Assembly: GCA_964007475.1 (NCBI GenBank)
Contig: OZ023273.1
Location: forward strand, 122,683,812-122,747,811
DNA length: 64,000 nt
DNA from: Hybos culiciformis
Taxonomy: Eukaryota > Arthropoda > Insecta > Diptera > Hybotidae
Direction: 5' to 3'
Part shown: one piece after another, positions 12,901 to 24,596 of the stretch
How positions within the stretch are numbered: the first letter of the stretch is position 1
Layout: the number at the start of each line of letters is the position of its first letter
Notes under the pieces: model-generated
Seen by the model: the letters and a program-made list of their open reading frames with translations, nothing else
Told to the model about the DNA's origin: nothing
Databases searched by the model: none
Made by a program: the position numbers and the translations under genes

Positions 12901-13766
12901 AAGGAATACTAGAAAGTGATTATGTAAATAAAATTGTCTGTACATTAAAATGTATAATAAAACAAAAGTGATTATATTTGTTAAACAAACATACGACTGA
13001 TACTTAAACACTTACCTAGTACCCAAAAATTATAGACTTAATATATAATATAATCCAATAGACTCCAATTTACTTCAATTTATAGTGTATGTATTACCAT
13101 TAATCATAATAATGTTAATTAGATGTTTCTAGACCATTTTTATATTATCAGTTCTATACATATGCATATAAATTTAATGTTTTATAGATATTTTATTGGT
13201 TAGTCTTTATGTGTTAAAAAAAAAAATCATTCACTCCATTAATCCCACCTGCTGAGATTTTATCCAAAAATAATTTTTACTAGTTTCTGAAAGCCCTAAT
13301 TTTTAACCAAAACACAATACCGCGATGCAAACACATTCACAGTCTACTTTTTATTTTCCTTTTGTCCATGTAATTATAATCATATTTTATTGTCCCTTTA
13401 ATCACAACCAATAGGTGGTACCTGTTGTTAGATTTTCAAATGAATATTTTTAATATGTACATATATTTAGGTTGTATACGTCTGTTTCGAAACAACATAC
13501 ATGGTTGGGGTTGTATAGTTCGTTTATTAACTATTGCGAACAATGATTGTGTGAAATAAATTATTATTATTATTTTATGCTAAAGTTATTTCAACTGCCT
13601 TTTCTGATGTTTTCAAATCATCTGTACATTGAAAGTACACTTTAGATTTCATATTTTTGTTGTTCAAATTTGTTCATTTTTTTTTAAGTTTAAAATTTTT
13701 CTCATTTAGTGGGTGTGGGTCTCGGCACAATTTTTTTTATGTTAAAAAATTAACGGATCACAAATC
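9983..13766. other. AT-rich non-coding stretch
   Basis: Several 60-80 codon open frames occur (for example near 11.2-11.6 kb and 12.0-12.4 kb), but they are Ile/Phe/Lys-rich translations of A/T runs with no motif. The only segment that stands out is the cysteine-rich frame at 10217-10312. Confidence 0.5.
10217..10312 (+). other. Possible terminal exon of a small cysteine-rich secreted peptide
   Basis: After an acceptor-like AAAATTCAG (AG at 10215-10216), one frame runs 31 codons to TAA. It contains five Cys in a CC-x2-C-x7-C-x9-C spacing, around KCCGDCNLKSDSDCGRKW. This pattern resembles small disulfide-rich secreted insect peptides, and the local composition is clearly less A/T-biased than its flanks. 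No signal-peptide exon is found upstream within the visible few kb. A competing frame is also open, so the call is weak. Confidence 0.22.
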
Positions 13767-13806
13767 ATGAACAGAAATTTAATTATTTCTCTAGTCCTGG
13801 TGGCTG
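13767..13806 (+). other. Possible first exon encoding a signal peptide
   Basis: ATG at 13767 opens 13 codons, MNRNLIISLVLVA, the charge-then-hydrophobic pattern of a signal-peptide start. A donor-like G|GTAAAT follows at 13807. Such short first exons are common in insect secreted-protein genes. I could not identify the next exon downstream, so chance is a real alternative. Confidence 0.25.
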
Positions 13807-15449
13807 GTAAATAAATTCATCAAATTCTCAAAAACGATCGGAATCGTAGTGAAGTTAGCTATAAATAAAGAATCTTTAAATGTTTATTTAATTCATAATA
13901 TTTTCTAGAAAACTTCAACACAATGTTTTTCGTATAGTTTCCCGGAAAAAAAAAGTTTTTTTTTATATGTACCCAAACCAAATGCCAAATATATGGATAT
14001 AGACTTAGTCTATATTTTATGGTCTACTATAGTGTTGCTTCTCAATAAATTCATAAAAATTGAAATAAAAACTAAATAAAAAAAAAAAAAAAAAAAAAAA
14101 CAATAAATAAAATTTCATTTTATCTCTGCAGTAAAAAATGTCCATTTTTAATTGAGAGAATTTTATGAAACTTCACATTAAAGTCTGGAATGTGATTGTT
14201 ATGTTTATTTTATTTTTTATTTTTATTTTTTTTTTCTCTTTTTGTTCATTTAGGAAAATGGATAGAATTTATCGTTGTTTATAATTTTTTTGAAATGGTG
14301 AATGACCCAAATAAAATTTTTGCGGAAAAATAAGTAAAAATTTTTGTCTTTTGTAATATAAAAAAAAAATAAATAAATAAAAATATTGTATTTATATACA
14401 TACTATGTACATATATACAATACTTTCATATATATAAAATATCTATATTCCACGGATATTAAAATTTAGAAAAACGATATAGGAATTTAGTTATAAAAAT
14501 ATAAAGTCCTTTGTTTGACTTTTACAAAAATGTTTACGAAAACGACTAGGTCAATAGAATAGTATAAAAGTTTGAAGTTAAATGAATAGAAACAATTTTT
14601 GTCACATAAATCCATAGTCGAAAGTATAGTGAGAATGAGGACAAATAAAAAAATGAATATAGTTTGAAGCGTATATATTATTATTAAGTCTTGAGAAAGC
14701 TTCAAACGTTTTTGAATTGTTCTTATCCTCGATAATTATATTTTCTGGCATAAAGGATATTTCTAAAATCATCTAAATCTGCTAAGCAATTGTTTATACA
14801 AACCTTTTAGTATGATCTGATTTTTGTCATTAATATTTTTTTTAGAACAACGTTTATATAATAATTTTGTTTACTTCTTATATTTTTATTTAACAGGTTA
14901 CTTCTAATATATGATTCATCCAAATCAAAGTCAAACTAAAAGGGTTTTCACTCGAATTTATTAATTTTTTGTTCTTTATTTATTTAATAAATACCATTAT
15001 GTTAAGCTGATTAACCTTTTAGAAATGGTCCTTTATAAATAAAAAATTGTTTAAAATTACATATCCAACATAATATTTCATTTGTATATATTCATTATTT
15101 TATGAAAAACCATGGTGAATTATCAACGAGAATTTCTAAAGTAATCAACTTAAGTCAGGATATGACGATAAGAATTTTAGAACAGAATATGTAATACCCA
15201 TTAAATGCTAAATGCACTCACCATTACGATTGAAACAATTTTGTTAAGATCAATGGAAAACTAATCTGATGATGTTTTTTACATAATGGAAATGAAAAGA
15301 ATTTTTTTTTTCTCTAAATGGATTCAGGATTATTAATCAATGCACATTCATCTGATATTACGTACAAAAAAAAAACTAATAGATATGTGAATAAAATTTA
15401 ATCCTATATAGAAGTGGTTAAAAACGTTTCAAACCCTCGGAGAAAAAAA
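13807..15449. other. AT-rich non-coding stretch
   Basis: Contains a 24-bp-class poly-A run near 14078-14100 and several poly-T runs. The minus-strand frame at 14487-14705 is a hydrophobic A/T artefact without a motif. Nothing else is recognised. Confidence 0.5.
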
Positions 15450-15709
15450 GCTTTATTGATTTTAATAGGTTTTAAAATAAATTTATATGTAGCTATATGA
15501 TTAATGTATAAAAACTAAGAATTAATTATTAAAGAGTTTTAACTGAATTATATATTCAAAATTTAAAAAAATGGGTATATATACACATTTTTTTAAATTT
15601 TGAATATATAATTCAGTTAAAACTCTTTAATAATTAATTCTTAGTTTTTATACATTAATCATATAGCTACATATAAATATATTTTAAAACCTATTAAAAT
15701 CAATAAAGC
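15450..15709. repeat. Near-perfect 260-bp palindrome
   Basis: The left arm begins GCTTTATTGATTTTAATAGG and the right arm ends CCTATTAAAATCAATAAAGC. The symmetry continues to the centre near 15579-15580, where only a few bases around GGGTATATATACAC break it. This gives two arms of about 125 bp with almost no spacer. It could be a recently formed foldback MITE, a hairpin-derived duplication, or an assembly or replication artefact. No flanking direct repeat of clear length is seen. Confidence 0.93.
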
Positions 15710-18700
15710 ATATTTATGAATATCTAGCTTGATGAATTAAATTTATGTATGTATGTTCATTTGATTTTTCAAACATGCATAGTGAATGTATCAGACTTCT
15801 TCTTAAAATGAAGAGAGTTTTATATTATAATTTGTAACTCAACCAAGATTAGTTTTGAGATACTGACATTGAAAGGAGAATGTCCAATATGATATACAAG
15901 TGTTGAAAATATGTGCCTTCAATAACTCGAGTTACTATAATTTTGATAAATAATATTTATTAATGTTAGAACTTTTTTTTATCGAGTTGGAACATTTTTG
16001 AGAAAAATCAGGCAAATTTTTCAGACTATCAAAAAGCGATGAAATTATGTACATGGATATACATGGATATATGATTATTATAATATATTAATAACAGATA
16101 AATTAAAAATTGATCAGTCCTGGAACTATGGAACTTTAATACGGAAATAATATATAATATGCCATGCCGTACTCTCAAATAAGGATTAAATACGATTTCA
16201 ATAGCTTTATGAATGCAACTAAATATACTATTATTGATTTGATATTCCTTTTTTTTTTAAAGGACGTTTTTAAATTGACCAAATCCAATTAATGTTAAGA
16301 AAATTTTCTCCCTTTATAACTTTCTAAGATTAATTTCTGATAATAATTTTTTTTTCTTTTCTTTATTCAAATTTTTTATTTTCTGAATTCTTGAAATATG
16401 AAACTTTAAAAAGAAAATTACAAAAAAAGTTATCGGGCTTCATTTTATTTTATTTTTTTAAATGAAAAATTATTCCTCATAAAATCAATTCATTTCCTAA
16501 AGGTAAATTTGTTCAGGAACTATGAAGACATTGAACTTCTTAAACCTTATATTATAATATGTATGTAGCTCTAAATAAAGTATAGAATATCCAGACTTTA
16601 AGACACCATAAATTGAATTGTGATAAACTCCATTTTAGGAAAAAAAAATTTTATTTTATACAAGAAAAATAATTGTTTCTATTTTCCCATTTTAGATATT
16701 TATGTTTTATTAGGTACATATATATTATTATTTTTTTATTTAAATTTTTTAATATCAAATTCAATTAATGAACAATATCTGTAGTTAACAATCATGTTCA
16801 ATTTATAGTAAAATTGCGTATACATTAACTATACTCAATATGTAAGATGCAACTAATTGAACACATTGATTGAAGTCAAAAAAAATATAAATATTCTGAG
16901 GCATTTTTCACGTAAAGAAATATAAAATACTAATTTGCATTTAGTGTAGGATATATTTCGATTGTGTGTAACGTTGAATTACCAAAAATGAATTTGGCTG
17001 ATTTTATATCTGATGTATCTATATTCAGGTGAACTGAATTGGGCAGCTCTGCATTAAACAATTTAAAAATATTTTGATTGAAATTAATCGGGAATATATA
17101 CTGTTGAATTTGTTGTCATTCATAAGTGTATACATACATATTTAAATACATAAATTATTTTTGCTACAGACAATCATTAAAATTTTAGAATTCAAAAAAT
17201 TCATATTTTAATATTTATTTTGCCTTTATAAAAAAGAACAAATACGATTTTTTTTGCCAAACCTTTTACTATAATATTATGTTTAATCCATCCAGTCAAG
17301 TTTTTCGGTTTTTGATCAGACATTGCAATTTATTAAACAGACGATCCCGGTGAACATTGTGATGCGCTTACAAATCGGAATTTGAAAAATAGGACAAAAT
17401 AAGGCTAGTTTATACTTGAATTGCCATCGACTTAATCCTCTTGTATATAACCATCTACTTATTTGTATTATAGATTTAACGGTGTTCGAGACACCATACA
17501 AGAAAGGTAAATAAGAAATTTCTAATAATTTTTTTTTTATATAGGTATAAACTTTTCTTTTTTTGGGCACGAAAAGAAATTTACCCCATATTGCAAATTT
17601 TGAAGAAAAATATAAAAATATTTTCAACATGAAAACCATAAATCCTTTATTTTTTTTTTTTTATTTTTTATTTGGAAAGATTCAAATCAATTTTATGTAT
17701 AGCTTTTTCCTATTTTTATGGTTTAACAAAAAAAATTATCTTATATGAACAAATTTTGATTTTTATCTTTTTGAAAAGTTTTTAAGAAAAAGCCAAAATA
17801 AAACGAACATGTTTTTATCTTTTTTTCAACAAAAAAAAAAAACAAAACTAAAAAAGAAACCTCAAAAGGAATATTTTTCGTATGTTTCCTAAATTGGAAA
17901 TCTTCTGTTTATTTTGATAGAACTATACCTATATATGGTTATAAGTGTATGTATAATGCAAAAACATAAGCTGTCTTTAAAAAAAAATATATATATATAT
18001 TTTTTTTTTGTTAAAATTTGTTTAGTTTTTATTTATTTCAGTCAAAAATAGCCGTGTATAAATATTGAACTAAAGATATGTTTTGCAGAGAAAAAACTAC
18101 TTAAAAACCACAAAAAAAAAATACCACTGGGGACGTCAACTTCAACATACTTAGTTCAATAAAACTATCTATCATCATATAATATATTGGATTCAAAAAA
18201 AATGAGTGTTATAATAAAATATATTTGTATATAATATAAAAGATGCATATCAGTTGTACAATTATCAGTTGTACAATCCAAAGACCATTTGTACAATTTA
18301 AAATTTTAAAATTATTAGCGTATAATGTAAAAATCACTCAAACAAACTTATTTACTTAGTTATGTCGAAAATAAAATATCTTAAAAAGTTCCAGTATCGT
18401 TTACATTGTATATATAAATATAAAACTGTAATGCATAATATAATTTTTTCCCCATATACATATATGTAAATTGTAAAACATCTTTATTGTTATAAAGATA
18501 TTAAGGGTATTACTTTTAAGGTTTTAAGTTTCTCATTTACATTTCAAAATATATTTTTATTATTGTATTTTTAAACTTTAGAAAAACACATTTCAGGAGA
18601 AATAGCCCAAACCCTACGGACAATAATCTTTCCAATGGTACCGGTTTCGTCCAAATCAAATATTTAATAAAATTCAAATATTAAATTTATAAATTTATGG

Positions 18701-18787
18701 ATGAATTTTATCGGAGTTTCGAAATAAATTGTATTCTTGAAATTTATCACTAAATTTGATAAAAAAAAGTATAAAAGGTGGAGGCTG
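15710..18787. other. AT-rich non-coding stretch
   Basis: No supported gene. The 107-codon minus-strand frame at 17316-17639 lacks any recognised motif and overlaps a plus-strand frame. The TA-rich run near 17988-18010 is a simple repeat. Confidence 0.5.
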
Positions 18788-18799
18788 GGCTGGAGTTTT

Positions 18800-19058
18800 A
18801 AATTTTTTTTGGTTCTTTTTTTTGTTTTTTTGTTTTTTTTGATTTTTTTTTGTTTTTTTGTTTTTTTTTATTTTTTTTTTTGTTTTTTTTTGGTTTTTTT
18901 TTTTTGTTTTTTTTTTTTTTTTTTTTGCCTTTTTTGCTCTTATATTGTTTTTTGCTCTTATATTTGTATGCGGGCATCCATCTAAGTACTATCACTACTT
19001 GACGTCGCTTAACCGCTGTGTTCAATGTGATGTAGAGTCTTCCACTGAGCTATGTCAG
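18800..19058 (-). mobile_element. SINE-like retroposon with 5S rRNA-like head and long A-rich tail
   Basis: Read on the minus strand from 19058, the unit starts with GACATAGCTCAGTGG (tRNA A-box-like). It continues through GGTTAAGCGACGTCAAG and TAGTACTTAGATGGATGCCC, which closely match the internal promoter region of animal 5S rRNA (GTTAAGC-ACGTC and TAGTACTTAGATGGGTGACC). The sequence then runs through two short AATATAAGAGC units into about 150 bases of interrupted poly-A, seen as poly-T on the plus strand. A pol III promoter-bearing head with an A-rich 3' tail is the hallmark of a SINE. The 5' portion of 5S is missing or rearranged, so this is not a functional 5S gene. The poly-Phe frame across the tail is spurious. 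Confidence 0.65.
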
Positions 19059-19061
19059 TAA

Positions 19062-21517
19062 TATACAACAATGTATTAAATAGAAAATATAAATTGTATA
19101 AATAGTAATTTATACAAGATAAATAAAGCAAAATGATAATCTTCATTTTATAAAATATATTTCAATTTATTACTTAATTTATAAATTTTTATATCGAATT
19201 TATTCTTAGACTTATTATTTAGTTTTATATCTGTGGAATTTATTAATTTGATCAGTAAAATCGTATAAATGGAATTGATTTTTCCAAAATTATTAATTTT
19301 ATCCTAGTTTTTTACTGTAAAATAAAAAACAAAGTGTAAGAAAATTTATGAATTTTATATTTTTTATTTATCAATATTACACATAAAAAATGTTGTATGA
19401 AAATAATAAAAAATATAATTATTTTTATAAATTTTCTTCTTTATTTTGTTAAAAAAATATCAAACTAAATGATAATCTTCATTTTATAAAATATATTTCA
19501 ATTTTTATTTAATTTATAAATTTTTATATCGAATTTATTCTTAGGTTTATTATTAGGTTTTATATCAGAGCGATTTATAACATTTATATGCAAAATCGTA
19601 TAAATCAAATTGATTTTTTTTAAATTATTAATTTTACCCTATTTTTTTTAACCGTGTACAGAAGCTTACAGGTTACATTCAACAACTGGTTTTTATTTTT
19701 ATATATACAATAGATATATAGATAGATTAATCTGAAATTTTGAAAATTTTAAATTGTGAGAAGAAAAGTAAAATAAATGTAATGGAGCTGAAATAAAAAT
19801 AACTCTAATGCAAACTTAATGCGTTGAGAATAAAATAAAAAAAAAGCTTTCACAGATTATAATGTAATTCCATATAATGTTTTTTAAGTTATGAGCATAA
19901 CATTGAGAAATTAATTGTGATATGTATATAAATATATTGTTCGGTCCTATACATATACTGCACACTTAGGTAAGTTTACATTAATAAATTCATCAATAAA
20001 TCCATTGCATATGTGAAACTATCCTTAGGGATATCAAATGTATATTATTTTATTATTGTACGTTTCTCGGTTCATAGATTGTTATTTTTTTCATTTTTTT
20101 TTTGGTACCCTTGATCGTTATCACAGCAATCATAATAATCGTCCTTGGGACAACAAGTTTTTTCTGTTGTTATGTACACTACATACATATTATAAAAAAT
20201 GTGAAGATATTTTATCAGTTCTTTTCTTCTACCTAATATTTTAGTTTTATATTTTTTTTTTTTTTCACATAAGGATATAACGGTAAATTTCATCAGGATT
20301 ATTTTCCATACGGGTAAGAACCACTGAAGTATATTATACAAGATTTTTGTTTTCATTAAAAAAATTAAAATAAAAATCAAATTTATTCAATTTGTGTTAA
20401 AAATCTAATCCAACTTTAGTCAGTCAACAAAACTAGGCAATAGGTAGAAGCAAACTTGGTATGTACATTAATTTAATTAAAAACTTAAGAAATTTATAGT
20501 CATGTACTTTTCTTTTTAAATATATTAATTAAAAATATACTAATAAAAAGTCAGATTTGAAGACTTGCAAAACCTCTCTAAAATTCTACCGAAACTTCAA
20601 TTTAAATATTATTATCTCCTTTTCTTAATGCAATACTGTCAAAATCAATATAATAATAATGTTTCTTTCATTTTTTTTACTATGACTCACTTTTCTTTTC
20701 TTTTTCTTCAAGAATCGGAAAAACTTTTAATTTCCATTACCCTATCTCAATTGTTATACATCAATTATAAAGAATGAGGGAGCATCATCTTTGCTGTTAT
20801 AATTTGAATATAGAATATGATTTAAAGTATCATAAAATATTAACGTTAAAATAAAAACGTATACAGCTAAATATCTAATGTAATATTAATAAAATAATAC
20901 ATTTTTATTTAAAATTCAGTAAAAATTAAGCAGTGATTAAGTTCACTCCTAAAAAAGTAATTTTTTAACGATATCATAAATATATTATGAAAAAATATGA
21001 AAACGTATATATGAAAATATATGACAGGTTTGTTGCTATTTATTTATCTATTAAAAATATTTCTTTTAATCAAAAACTCCGGAAAGAAATCGAAATTTAT
21101 ACCATATTCAGTGTTACTTATAAAAATTTAACACCTTTTAAGTTTTTAAACACATTTTGGAAGAAAAAAGCAAAAATCGGTTTTAAATATTTTATTATTT
21201 GTATAATAAAAACAACATGATTTGGCCGACTAGCAATGCTATCTATCAGTAATTTTTTTTTATGTTTATTTATTGTATTTGTATATAGTTTGTACTTCAA
21301 TTGATCTGGGGTGGCACAACTTCTTAAGTATATTTTCTGATTACTTGAACTGCAGCCTGTAACTCTTCAAATCATATGCCTCAGAGTACCATCAATATCT
21401 TAAATATTTAAACAGAATTTAACCCTCAAATCTTTTGCGATCGTATTGTATAAATTTTTTTTTTTTTTTTAATTTCCAGTTGTTATATTTGCATAAGGTC
21501 TAACTTCTATATATATG
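19062..21517. other. AT-rich non-coding stretch
   Basis: Two related AT-rich blocks (about 19128-19330 and 19470-19650) share words such as GATAATCTTCATTTTATAAA and look like a diverged local duplication. A weak cysteine-rich minus-strand frame lies at 20072-20163. No other gene is recognised. Confidence 0.5.
20072..20163 (-). other. Weak cysteine-rich exon-like frame
   Basis: On the minus strand an acceptor-like AACAACAG (AG at 20164-20165) is followed by a frame reading KTCCPKDDYYDCCDNDQGYQ and then a Lys/Asn-rich end and stop. The CC pairs and acidic residues stand out against the usual A/T-driven translations. No family is recognised and no other exon is linked to it. Confidence 0.15.
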
Positions 21518-21772
21518 TCTGCTGAGAAATGAAACAACGTATGACATTTATACGTCATTATTTGACAATAGCACCATTCGATTCCTCGTACTCGATTTTA
21601 TAAGTACAACTACTTTGCAATATTCTTAATGTTGATTAAAATGTGTTTTTTAGATGAAAATTGTACGCTACTTGATATTTTTTCATACGTTTTTTTTAAT
21701 TTTCAAATCTTTAAATTCAAATTACTCGAAACTATACTTTTCATTATACGTTGTTTAATTTCTGAGCAGGCG
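21518..21772. mobile_element. MITE, copy 2 of the element at 545-797
   Basis: The sequence matches 545-797 nearly base for base, from TCTGCTGAGAAATGAAACAA through the shared interior to a slightly mutated right end (TTTAATTTCTGAGCAGG). It has the same orientation and no coding capacity. The two copies let the boundaries be drawn with confidence on the left and approximately on the right. Confidence 0.82.
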
Positions 21773-22097
21773 AAGTTATATCGCTATCAGCAAGACTATA
21801 TCCATAGTCTAATTCATATAACGACAAAAAATTTGTTTAGTCTTGTCTTCATAAAAAAGCATAAACTTCGCGTTTAACTTATAAAATAAATTAATTACAA
21901 TATTTTTTATTTGATTTTAAATCAGAAATGAATATATATTTTCCGTAGGTGAAAGATCGAATCCGTCATCGCAACAAAAGCATGTTCGTTTGAATTCATT
22001 TTGGAAATTATAATTAATTATTTAATAAAAATATTATTCTATCGGAAAATTGGATTATTTTATTATAAACGACCATCATTAACATATCTTATTTATT

Positions 22098-23822
22098 ATG
22101 GATTTATACAAACTTAAAGGCAATTTAAGCTCGTCAACAATTAATGATCTCGATTTGATTAAAATATTAAAATATAATTTGGATGTCATTACCAATATTT
22201 CTACTGTATTTATTTTTTATAACCAATCGTTGACAAATCATTATAATATCGATAAGTTCATGAAGAAAATTAAAATTGATTTCATGAAGCCAACAGTGGT
22301 GTCTCCTAATTATGTATCGAAGGATAAATTAAGAAATTATTCAAATATTTTCTCTAGTCTAACACTTTCATTATTACTGCTAGACATTTATAATAATGGA
22401 ACTTTATACACTATATACAGATTACTGAAAGGAGTTAGAAATTCAAATGTTATAATAATTACGAAAATATTACTTGATCCGCCAGATCTGTTAAAAATAT
22501 TCGAATGGAGCTGGAAGCATAAATTTATTAATTTAGTTGTTGCTTCATCTGGTAAAATTTTTGGTTATACTCCATTTCCTAATACGAACATTTTGGACTT
22601 AACTAATTCAAGAAAAATATTTCCCAATAAAATGTTAAATTTGAAAGGTTATGCAATTTGGTCACCCATTATGCAGGATGCACCAAGAAATTTTTACGCC
22701 CTCGGACATAATAAAACAAAAATATTGTGTGGCTGGACGTCGAAGATTCTTTTAACTTACTTAAAAATTATTAATAGCTCATTATCGGATTATATGCCCG
22801 AAAAAAGTCCAGAATATGTTGATCGTGGTTTAGTTGTTGGGCTAATAGTTAATAAAACCATAGAAATAAGTTTCCATCCAATTACAATTCTTTTTGAAGA
22901 ATTGCTTCGAAATGATCGATTAATGTCATACCCAATAACTGACACAAAATGGTGTTTAATGGTTCCATATGCTGAAGAAATCAAAAAATATAAATATTTT
23001 TTATTACCATTTACATTAAAGTTCATTTTATATGCATTATTTCTAGTAGGAATTTTATTTACTGCTGAAAAAATAGTTATAACATACTTTCAAGGAAAAA
23101 TTGCGACAAGCGATTTATTTTTAATGTATTTAGGTCATATTTTAGCATTTTCAAATCCAACATTTTCAAGAATTTCTTGGCCATTATCATTGTTGGGCCT
23201 TATATTAACAAGTTTGTATTCATCTTTGTTAACAAGTTATTTAACTAAACCAGTTTTTCTCGAACAAATCAAAGAGTTCAATGATTTGAAAAAATTAAAA
23301 ATAAAAATTATGTTAGACGAAAACGAAGTTGAAATGTTTCAAACGATGCCAATTATTCAAAAGTATAAAAATTTATTTTATGTTGAAGATCCTGAAATAT
23401 CTGACGAAAATCGGATTAACTTAAATAATACTTTTGCTTATCCATCAACAACTGATAGAGCAAGCTTTTTCTTGGACCAACAATTTTTAATGCAACGTCC
23501 TTTAATGAGACAAAGCCAAATATGTTTTGCAACTTCGCTAGTCGGTTTTGCCATGCAGGTTGACTCACCATTTTATGAGCAATTCAAAGATTTAATTATT
23601 CGTGCACAAGATACTGGATTGATGATTATTTGGAAAAAACAAACACTTATTGAAGCGAGAAAATATGGACGTCTAAAAATATTCAAAGATAATTATAAAA
23701 GACGTAAAGTATTGGAAATAGAACATTATTATCTTGCTTGGTTTGCATTAAGCGTTGGACTAACATTTTCTACTTTCATTTTTATTATTGAAAAAATACT
23801 GAGTTTTTTTAATATTTTTTGA
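22098..23822 (+). CDS. Divergent ionotropic receptor, IR-A (574 aa, single exon)
   Basis: This protein has the insect IR layout. The S1 ligand-binding lobe spans about residues 150-300, with FGYTPFP at 155-161 and a GWTSKILLTYL helix near 212. TM1 is at about 304-328 and TM2 at about 360-383, ending SYLTKP in the position of the iGluR SYTANLAAF motif. The S2 lobe spans about 386-540, with FFLDQQFLMQRPLM and the VDSPFYE motif near 488-494. TM3 is at about 546-568, followed by a very short tail. There is no amino-terminal domain of the iGluR type, as usual for IRs, and no convincing signal peptide at Met1. Divergent IRs act as membrane subunits of ligand-gated cation channels, often in taste neurons together with co-receptors such as IR25a and IR76b (family knowledge). 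The frame is intact and intronless. The ligand is unknown. Confidence 0.92.
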   Translation: MDLYKLKGNLSSSTINDLDLIKILKYNLDVITNISTVFIFYNQSLTNHYNIDKFMKKIKIDFMKPTVVSPNYVSKDKLRNYSNIFSSLTLSLLLLDIYNNGTLYTIYRLLKGVRNSNVIIITKILLDPPDLLKIFEWSWKHKFINLVVASSGKIFGYTPFPNTNILDLTNSRKIFPNKMLNLKGYAIWSPIMQDAPRNFYALGHNKTKILCGWTSKILLTYLKIINSSLSDYMPEKSPEYVDRGLVVGLIVNKTIEISFHPITILFEELLRNDRLMSYPITDTKWCLMVPYAEEIKKYKYFLLPFTLKFILYALFLVGILFTAEKIVITYFQGKIATSDLFLMYLGHILAFSNPTFSRISWPLSLLGLILTSLYSSLLTSYLTKPVFLEQIKEFNDLKKLKIKIMLDENEVEMFQTMPIIQKYKNLFYVEDPEISDENRINLNNTFAYPSTTDRASFFLDQQFLMQRPLMRQSQICFATSLVGFAMQVDSPFYEQFKDLIIRAQDTGLMIIWKKQTLIEARKYGRLKIFKDNYKRRKVLEIEHYYLAWFALSVGLTFSTFIFIIEKILSFFNIF

Positions 23823-24596
23823 ATATTGCATTCAACGAGAATTTTTTAGTAGCCTTTTTAATTATTTAGAAAAAATGGATCAATCATTAGAATCTTATTA
23901 TTATTTTAGGTAGAAGATATAAAAAATTTGAACAAAGTTTCTCTAAATTTCTCATATTAAATTTTATTCATTATACACAATTATTTACTATATTTAACTC
24001 CGATTTAACGAAAAAAGAAATTTAACCTTTTCTTTTTATGTTAATTTAATATATTGATGCTTTTTCATTAGTTTGTGATTTTTATGAATTCTTTACTAAT
24101 AAAAGTAACATTTTTAAAAATATTTATTTATACGAGTATTATGTACTCATTGATGGATTAAATAAAAAAATTTACTATACTTAAAGAATTTAGAAACTCA
24201 TGTAGAACAATATATAGTTGTATAAAATTTTATATCACCTTTTTCATATGTCAAAACTTTAATAAAAATCGGATAATCATCTGGACAAGTTACATCTCAA
24301 AATAGTTTTATTTAATTAAATGGTATTTAAAATAAAGCTAGAATTAATTCAACAAAAAAAAATTAGACAAAGCATCATGCCGTATTTGTACGCCTTTTCC
24401 AAAATTCTTTAAGTATTGGTACAATAATGATAATTTTGATTAATTTTGATTAATTTAGAGATGTATTCAAATGTTATATTATTTGAATTTCGATACTAGT
24501 GATTTTAAATTAAATAATAAAGAAAATAAAAACTTGCATATAAAAATAAAAACAAATTATTTATTTATATTTTTTTATATTTTTTAATTAAATTAA
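23823..24596. other. Intergenic spacer between IR-A and IR-B (tail-to-tail)
   Basis: AT-rich DNA between two convergent IR genes. It should hold both 3' UTRs. I see no other gene or transposon end. Confidence 0.5.

Noticed and set aside
18970..19058. Functional 5S rRNA gene
   Set aside because: Only the internal region matches; the 5' third is absent or rearranged and a poly-A-rich tail follows.
18737..19061. Poly-Phe / poly-Lys open frames
   Set aside because: Produced by the A-rich tail of the SINE-like element.
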